This document shows positions 57,243 through 64,000 of a stretch of DNA of 64,000 nucleotides, one piece after another (position 1 is the stretch's first letter; each line of letters begins with the position of its first letter). Source of the stretch: Blepharisma stoltei (taxonomy: Eukaryota > Ciliophora > Heterotrichea > Heterotrichida > Blepharismidae). A program made the position numbers and the translations under genes. Below the pieces are notes generated by a model. It was not told the DNA's origin. It made no database searches and was given only the letters and a program-made list of their open reading frames with translations. The stretch spans positions 62,001 through 126,000 of the forward strand of contig CAJZBQ010000058.1 in assembly GCA_914767885.1 (NCBI GenBank), given 5' to 3'.

Positions 57243-58600
57243 AATGCATTAATATAATGATAGTTATAAAAGCAATTTGGATGAAGGAGTATCTTAGATT
57301 CTGAACAAATATAAGGATTCCTTGATTTCTTTCCTTTTTGATAATAGCAGAAGATGCATTCTTTTGTATTTTCAATTTTTATTATCCAATCCATTCCTGA
57401 AATTGCTTGATTTATTACAGTTTTATTTTGGTCGAACATATCAATACCTATCATAAACTGCCTATAGCGTTCAACAATTTCTGGGATTGCAATGATTTCA
57501 TCTTTGCCTCTTTTCTTTGTGATTATAGCTGATTTTCCTGAATTAGTTGCACAAACAACCATCCTTTTGTCATGCCAACAATATAAAAGTATCTGATATG
57601 CTCTTATAAACAGATATTCACTTTGATTTATTCCTGCAGTAATCTTTTTGAAGTACTTCGGAAGATATTTTCGATTTTGTTTTATTATGCCAGTGCATTC
57701 AATTCCAAATCCTTTCAATTTCAATAGCAATGGTATAGAATTATATCAGTTATCTATATAAAGATGAAAATTTTGATTTTCTAGTCCTCAAGCAAACGTT
57801 TTCAGGAGAGAATTCAGAAGATTCATTTTTCCCTGGGTAAATAATGAATCTATAAACATAACCGTTGCTTGAACCTGCTAAGACAAAATTTTTGAATCCT
57901 CATTTAGTTGGTTTCATTGGAAGATACTGTTTATGGAAACCAATCATAGATTCGTCAATCGCTATGCTTTGCCCTAGAAGATAATATTGTTGAGATTTTG
58001 CTTCGATTTGGCTCATTAGTGGATTCAATTTTTCTAGTTTATCTTGTGAGTTTGATGAGTAGAAAGGATCAGAAAGATGAAAAATACTTCCAATATTTAT
58101 AAATCTTTTGAGTCCTAAGGCCTTTGATATAAGACTACTCTTTCATAATCCATGGGTATTCCAATGCATATGATAATTTGGTTTCCTATCAATTCCCATC
58201 GCAATTATCACCCCAATGTACACTTCTAATTCAATCATATCTATTTCTTTGATTTTATTTGAACTTATTATTTTAGGAGTTTTTGATTCTTTCTCATCTT
58301 CTTTTGCTTCGTCCATTATCAGTTTGAGAATTCTTCATTCAATATATCAATTTCAGGGCTATTCAAATCTTTTTTCTGATAGCTTCTGAGTGTAATATCT
58401 TCATGAATTAGTCAGTATTTCTCCCAAGACCTCACTATCAAAATAGATCTTGAAAAAGTCTATGGCCTTCATGAAGAATCAAATTCGCGTGAATTTCTTC
58501 CAGAACTTGAGTTCAGTTGGTAGCTATTCATAGTAATTCCTTCTTCTTTAATTCAATGGAGAGCCGAAAGTTGATCTTCAATATAAATATTCATCACTCT
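57243..58600 (-). pseudogene. piggyBac-type transposase relic
   Basis: Reading the minus strand with TGA as Trp gives a nearly complete piggyBac transposase. The N-terminal part of the catalytic domain has ELEVYIGVIIAMGIDRKPNY and DKLEKLNPL. All catalytic Asp positions are present: IAIDESMIGFHKQYLPMKP, HLYIDNWYNSIPLL and CWHDKRMVV, then FMIGIDMFDQ. The C-terminal Cys-rich finger is CIFCYYQKGKKSRNPYIC...CFYNYH. It is broken by stops and frameshifts at the N-terminus and near 57750, and lacks the segment between MFDQ and the finger. No TTAA pair flanks it clearly. Confidence 0.88.
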
Positions 58601-58639
58601 ATTTATTTATTGCATAAAAGTTAAGTTGTGTACTATTGT

Positions 58640-59130
58640 CAGCATATATGCTGATTTGCACTAGAGATCGTTAATAATCACCTCAAAAGTTCAGTAATCT
58701 TTATCCTACTTTCTTCATATGCTTCACATTCTTCAATTGCATGTACTTCGTCTTCTACCGGTTTTCCACAGAATTTGCAATCAGGACTGTCGATAATATG
58801 CCTAGTATATTTACATTGATTGGTGAAATTTGAGCCTGCCCTTTATCCAAAAATCATGCTGGTTGCTCCATTAATTGCTGAAGTGCCCCGCAAATATAGC
58901 GGCAGTCCATCTTTTGGTTCGCTTCCTATCAGAATCCTGTATAGTCCGGTTGTTTTTCATGTTTCAGTTTACATTCTTTCTATTTTTTTTGTTGCATTAG
59001 ATCTCATTTTTATCTTACTTCAATGATCATTGATACCATTATCAAGCAGCCCATATTTTTCTTGCACATTTCTGCATCTCATTTCCCATGTTAATAATCA
59101 TTGCTTATTAATTTGTAGTAAATCCTGGAT
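58640..59130 (-). mobile_element. LINE (non-LTR retrotransposon) ORF2 3' end
   Basis: The minus strand encodes, with stops, a C-terminal LINE-like block: RAGSNFTNQCKYTRHI then a CCHC knuckle CKFCGKPVEDEVHAIEEC (C-x2-C-x8-H-x4-C) and YEESRIKI. This is typical of the end of reverse-transcriptase ORFs. It abuts the piggyBac relic and is 5' truncated. Confidence 0.7.
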
Positions 59131-59570
59131 GATCGCATTCCCTTTAGTCTGTATAAGTGATTCTATAAAAATAATAAATTATTTGAAAGTAAATAAAGAT
59201 AAGCTTAAAAAGTGCAATAATGAAAAGAATTTAAAAGATTTATTAGAGGGTATAGTAGAAGAAAAAGAACAAGAAGAAGAAAATGAAGAAGAAAATGAAG
59301 AAGAAAATGAAGAAGAAAATGAAGAAGAAAATGAAGAAGAAAATGAAGAAGAAAATGAAGAAGAAAATGAAGAAGAAAATGAAGAAGAAAATGAAGAAGA
59401 AAATGAAGAAAAAGAAGAAAGAATATGGATCTGCTTACTTCAGGACAAAAAAGAAAGCATTTGATTAATGAGAATAAAAAGGAAAGCAAGCCTAAATTAA
59501 AAATAATGGAGGACAGTGAAGAAAGCAATGAGAATTAATATTGAATAATTAAAATTTTAGTTTAAAACAT
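59131..59570 (+). pseudogene. NTPase-nuclease unit 2, C-terminal fragment with expanded GAA-rich repeat
   Basis: Encodes a block like SIKIINYLKVNKDKLKKC, homologous to the intact gene's IKIRDYLKMNQNVLATC, then EEKEQEEE. About 11 copies of a 12-bp unit GAAGAAGAAAAT (59275-59412) follow, then a frame shift before the unit's tail (GGACAAAAAAGAAAGCATTTG). Confidence 0.85.
59275..59412 (+). repeat. 12-bp tandem repeat (GAAGAAGAAAAT)n
   Basis: About 11 near-identical units in the decayed nuclease tail; encodes EEEN in one frame and an apparent Lys/Met-rich ORF in another. Confidence 0.95.
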
Positions 59571-60920
59571 TATTAAAGCTTCAAACAGCTTAATTTGAGA
59601 TATTTTATTTGCAAACATGTTAAATCAATAATATTAAAAATGGATTTAAATGAGAGTGAGCTAATCAGTCGGATATCTCAAGCCAATTCTTTAAGAGTTG
59701 AAGGTGACATAGAAGAAATCTCAACTTTCAGCATCTACAAGATTTATATCCGAATAATCAAGTTTCAATTGTGATGGAAATATTTTGTGGAAAGTCCCCT
59801 TTTGAATCTGACAGTGAAGATTCCCAGTTATTATATGTAAAAGAAATTGAAGACTTGCTAAATCTACTAGAAGGCCGAATAAAACCAATTGTCTCAGTGT
59901 AAAAAAACCAGCCTGAAAACAGTTGGGACTTTATGCTAATTTTGCTAAGTCAAGGCTTAGAGCCGCCAAAAATATTTTATAGAAATTCGAAGCACGAGCA
60001 TCTCAAACTTCCACCTCTTATTGCATACTTGTTAGAAAAAAAACTGAAAGTTAATGGAATTGAAGAAAACAAGGAAAACATCATTGGAGGGATTCTAACG
60101 CTTTCTGATATCATTCAAGAGCAGGATTTTACAAATATGGAAAGTATTCAGCAAAATGAAGGGGGCTGGTGAGCTTTGTTTAGAACATTTCTAATTATAT
60201 ATTCGAAAAGTGATGATTATTTTAAAAGAATGGTATCATGGACTCCTCCATTCTATGCTGTGCAAAAACATTTCAAAGAAGTTCAGATTGATTTGAACAA
60301 AAACGATTATGAGCCTGATTTAATTGACTGACCAAATTGACTAGGAGCGCAAAGATTGCTTATACTTCAAGGTTTAAATGACAAATTTCCAAGTGAGAGG
60401 CAAACACAAATAAAGCGTATGATGCTGCTAATACATTTGCAGATCGATTAGGATTTTGAAATAAAATTATGAATACCTCAAATAACATCTTAAATGCAGC
60501 ATCAAGAAAACAATTTTACAGTAGAGACAATTCCATACAAAAATCAAACATTAAAATAAAGAAAAATTGGAAATTCGCTGGTTCAAAATCTATATTTGAA
60601 AATCTCATAATAGATGAAATAGTTTACGTAGATAAGACGCTATTTATAAAAGAAGTCTTAGATGATACAAATGATGTAATTTTGATTACTAGACCTAGAA
60701 GATAGGGCAAAAGTCTGAATATAGGCATGCTAAAGATATTTTTTGTAATAATGGAGACGAAAAAATAAACTCAAAAAAAGGCTTTGTTCACAGAGAAAAG
60801 AAAATCAACTATCAACGGTTTTTCAAATAGTTCAGATCCTCAGAAACTCGCAATTGCTACCTAAATAATGGGGATTATGTTGAAATGCATGCTGGGAAAT
60901 ATCCTGTAATTTTTATAAGC

Positions 60921-61347
60921 ATAAATAAAATGGCATTCGGTTCGAGAGAAATTGGCTCTGCCAATTTTCTCTCCCTTATGGAATTTTATTTATGGGGTTG
61001 GGTTTTCTCTCGAGAACTTCTGCACGGCAACAGCCGTTTAACTTTGGGGATAACCAAAGGCACAGCTCCTCAGTGCACTCAAGATTTCGGAGTTTTACCT
61101 CTCAGCACATCCCATGGGAGGATGACCATTAGGCGGAACACGCGCAGGAGCTGAGTCTGGACGAGCGACGGCAACGCGCCGGGTGAGATGTGCGGCGATT
61201 TATCTGGCGACTAGCCTTATAGAAGGCTTGGGTGTGGGCTGACCACATATTCCAAGATGGCTTGGTGACGTCACTAGTTGTCGCTTTGACCCTTTTTTAT
61301 TAAGGGGTGTGCACTAGACACCTTAAAAACTATGTAAGTAAGTAAGC
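60921..61347 (+). mobile_element. Retroposon with 13-bp TSD and GTAA tail
   Basis: Exact direct repeats AATTTTTATAAGC at 60908-60920 and 61348-61360. Starts ATAAATAAAATGGCATTC, GC-rich body, ends in (GTAA)3. Inserted in NTPase unit 3; comparison with unit 1 confirms the empty site. Confidence 0.9.
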
Positions 61348-61856
61348 AATTTTTATAAGCTTTCCGGAAGTGAGAAATGAAGCTGGTATAGATATTCATG
61401 AAGTAATACACAAAAATTTTGGCGACGCAATTCACTCAGCATACTGAGACCACAAATATGTTTTAGAAAAATTAAAAGAGCGACTAAAAGATGGGTATGA
61501 TGAAGATTTAGAGAAAGATATAAAAACATTTAGGAGCTTCTATCATAATAAGCCCAATTCAGATCTTAAAATATCGATCCAATTTCTAACTCTTCCTTTC
61601 TTAAGCGCGAAAAGATTTGAAAACTTTTGTTAATTTCTTTTTAAGAATTTATATATCAAACTTTTTTAATAATTCTTTCTTTCGAAACTTGAAAAAAGAA
61701 TTAATAGTGTTTTCATTGTAATGAATATCACTTATATATGAAGAATTTTTATAAAAAAATTATATTAAATATATCTATTTATATAGATATAAACATTTCC
61801 ACTGATTGCAGTTATCTATATTTATATATGAAATAAGAAAATAAATATATTACTTA

Positions 61857-62395
61857 CTCCCCCAATCCTTGATCGAACGGCTCACCATCGTTCGATTAAG
61901 GATGGGGTTAAAAACAATTGGAAAGAAATTTTATATATAAAATAAAAAATATATGTTTTTTTTTATATACTTTTAAATAAGAGGGTTAAGAGTATTTAAT
62001 AATTATTTTTACAGTAAAAATTGAATTAATTCATCTACCAATTTTTAATATTTTGATTTATTGGTTGCCCCTTTAAACTGTATAAATTTTAATTTGTTCC
62101 TTATTGAATTAAAAATTTTAAATTTTAAAGAATCTCTATTTTTTAGATTATTGAGTTTTAAGCCCAAGTTGATGACTAAAGCACTTCGAATGGCTGATTC
62201 CGTAGCTTCCTGTCGTCTCAAAGCATCTGAAAACAACTTCATTAGGTACATCTTCCCAAGCTTTTGATAAGTAATATATTTTTATATATATAAAAAATTT
62301 GCATATATGAAAGTCGTATGATCAGGGATAAGGGTTAATTTCCCCAATTTTTAGGAATAATTTTTACAGTATAGTTCGATCAAGGATGAGGCGGA
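61857..62395 (-). mobile_element. F3-type MITE with pogo/Tigger transposase C-terminus, 539 bp
   Basis: Left end CTCCCCCAATCCTTGATCGAACG plus its inverse; right end two copies in one orientation. On the minus strand (about 62260-62145) an open frame reads KAWEDVPNEVVFRCFETTG and ends LGLKTQ, followed by a stop. AW-x2-V-x5-I/V-x2-CF is the end of DDE_1 (pogo/Tigger) transposases. This links the MITEs to a pogo parent. Confidence 0.8.
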
Positions 62396-63142
62396 GTTAG
62401 GTATAAATTTATCCTTATACTGATAAACTTTCCCAAAAAATAGAAATTTTTTCAATGGTTTTTACCAGATGTAAGTAGAATTTTATCACGAAAAAGTTTT
62501 TATCTTAATAGATGAGTATGATCGCCCATTTAACCATTTATATTCTACAGAGAGCTATAGTACTGTCATACAATTTATGAGAGATATGCTAAGTCTTGCA
62601 ATTAAAGATAGCACGGGTGCAGGCCAAAGAGTCGTGCACTTTTTTATATGTATATTTCACCGAAGTAGAAAATTCGTTGAAAATTTTTGATATTGAGGCA
62701 TTCGACCGAAAATGTCACACTATTTAAAACTTTTTGACTAAATATACTTGGATATATGCACATGATTATTTGGCCTGAGCCGATAACACTCAATATGTTA
62801 AAAAAGCAGTTATGACTGGAATTTTGAGATGTCCAAAAGACGATCTGTTTCCTGGAATGAATAATGTTTCGTTAAATTGTGTTGTGGATCGACAGTTTTC
62901 AGAGTATTATGGCTTTACTGAGAGTGAAGTTTATAAGATTTTAAAAGCATCCGTTTGAAATACAATAGAGGTTTTGGGACTGAATAGAAAACGAATGGCT
63001 TCATGATATGATGGCTATAACATTGGAGGGCTCAAAATATACAATCCCTGGTCAATTATGAATTGCCTATATCGCGCTCAAGATGGCGAAAATAACATAT
63101 ATAAAGATTACTGGATTGATACAGGAAGTGATCATGAACTTA

Positions 63143-63193
63143 CTCCCCCCTCCGTGAACGAACAAAAAAATCTTGTTCGCTCACGGAGGGAGC
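63143..63193. mobile_element. Miniature F2 hairpin, about 51 bp
   Basis: Only the hairpin end remains: CTCCCCCCTCCGTGAACG and its inverse around AATCTTG, flanked by TA. Body deleted. It sits at a deletion point in unit 3. Confidence 0.8.
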
Positions 63194-63390
63194 TACTTTA
63201 GGACAAAAGAGAAAGCATTTGATTAATGAGAATAAGAAGGAAAGAAAACCTAAATTGGAAATAATGGAGGAAAGTGAATAAAGCAATGAGAATTAATATA
63301 TTAATAACTAAAATTTTAGTTTAAACATTATTAAAGCTTCAAGCTACTTACATGAGATCTTTTATTGGTAAATAGTTTAATAAGAGCTTA

Positions 63391-63776
63391 CTCCCCCCCC
63401 CCCCTCCGTGAGCGAACAAAACCATTAGAAAAATCACCATTTTTTGACCAAAAACCCACCCTCCGTGAGCGAACAAAAATTTTTTTAATAGAAAAAATTT
63501 TAATGGAAAAAAATTTTGATATATAAGTGATAATTAGTATAATGAAATCTAGAGCTAATTCTGTTTAATTTTAAACAAATTGCGTTTTAAAACATAAATT
63601 TTGCAAATTAAATTAATATTTGCTTCCCAATTTTTGCAAATTAGGATTTTTTTTAAATTTCGAAAAAAATATTTTTTATAAATTTATATATATAAATTTT
63701 TTTTAAAAAAAAAAATTAACCCCCCTCCGTGAGTGAACAAAATTTTTTTGTTCGCTCACGGAGGGGGGGGGGGAGT
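63391..63776. mobile_element. F2-type MITE, 386 bp
   Basis: TA at 63389-63390 and 63777-63778. Complete four-motif layout with CTCCGTGAGCGAACAAAA; internal body matches 26868-27244. Confidence 0.9.
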
Positions 63777-64000
63777 TAAATATTTAATGCCTTCTCTATT
63801 AAAGACTGTTAATAGCATTTTTATTATATCAAAATTATAATTTCTATCATCTAAATCTCCCTTTGAATTGTAACAAAAACATTGGCAAATCCCTTTAAAA
63901 TTCCTTTAAATTTTAGATTCATTATTATCAAAGATAGGTAGTTAGATTAAAGGTGTATAGGGAGCGAGTTTCAATTTCGACAATAAGAAAACTGGTTTAC
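63777..64000. other. End of window; possible start of an F1 MITE
   Basis: At about 63857 the sequence CTCCCTTTGAATTGTAACAAAA resembles an F1 terminus running out of the window. No gene recognised. Confidence 0.45.

Larger units (their letters stand above)
59640..63340 (+). pseudogene. NTPase-nuclease unit 3, decayed and split by insertions
   Basis: Homologous along most of the intact gene but with a deletion near 59740, a TAA at about 59900, a Walker-region Trp codon changed to TAG (60703-60705), and several frameshifts. It is further interrupted by a retroposon (60921-61347), an F3 MITE (61857-62395), an unclassified ~185-bp insert (about 62608-62795) and a mini-MITE (63143-63193). Much of the nuclease region is missing. 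The unit tail at 63195-63340 matches units 1 and 2. Confidence 0.88.

Noticed and set aside
59205-59528. Leu/His/Phe-rich and Lys/Met-rich ORFs
   Set aside because: Off-frame readings of the 12-bp GAAGAAGAAAAT repeat.
1-64000. Bacterial contamination or an algal/plant source
   Set aside because: 15-nt GT-AG introns, TGA=Trp, and eukaryotic families throughout exclude bacteria and standard-code hosts.

Overview
The window is nuclear DNA of a heterotrich ciliate, most likely Blepharisma, and it is germline (micronuclear) rather than somatic sequence. Three signals agree. (1) In-frame TGA must be read as tryptophan in almost every conserved gene (PUS7, TMEM8-like, CDPK, PRPF6, TTLL). (2) Spliceosomal introns are 15 nt, GT...AG; I count 20. 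(3) Most genes are broken by segments that, when removed at a TA (or other short) direct repeat, restore reading frame and conserved protein motifs. These are internal eliminated sequences (IESs). Gene coordinates below therefore span introns and IESs, which are listed separately. No rRNA, tRNA or CRISPR was recognised.

Layout. 1-6.8 kb: PUS7/TruD pseudouridine synthase (5' end outside), two coiled-coil proteins and a small unknown protein, with three retroposon insertions. 6.8-13.2 kb: TMEM8/CREST membrane protein, TBC-EF-hand protein, RNF10-like RING protein. 13.2-19.7 kb: a fold-back element, a CXC (tesmin/LIN54-like) protein, a putative myristoylated protein, a GAF-GAF-PAS protein and a CDPK. 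19.7-28.2 kb: sparse, rich in mobile elements, with four genes (unknown, unknown, coiled coil, cyclin). 28.2-43.8 kb: gene-dense (TTLL-IQ, pentaspan membrane protein, PRPF6, V-ATPase G, EGF-TM-RING, VDAC). 43.8-51.7 kb: unknown protein, R2R3-type MYB broken by two retroposons, OSCA/TMEM63-like channel, small CPCC protein. 52-63.4 kb: a tandem array of a large intronless NTPase plus PD-(D/E)XK nuclease gene; the first copy is intact (1036 codons before the stop), the next two are wrecked by frameshifts, a piggyBac transposase relic, a LINE tail, a retroposon and MITEs.

Mobile DNA. One TA-flanked MITE superfamily with ACTCCC termini dominates and forms many IESs. It comes in at least three sequence variants that keep the same four-motif architecture; one variant still carries the C-terminal end of a pogo/Tigger transposase. 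A second group is a retroposon family with a conserved AATAAAATGG-like 5' end, a short simple-repeat tail and 11-14 bp target-site duplications. Two palindromic elements and a piggyBac relic complete the set. Since ciliate IES excision is carried out by a domesticated piggyBac-type transposase, a germline piggyBac relic beside piggyBac-independent MITE and retroposon IESs is of interest.

All assignments are from reading the sequence; no database search was run. Lengths given for spliced proteins assume the IES and intron boundaries stated, and in each case the sum is a whole number of codons.
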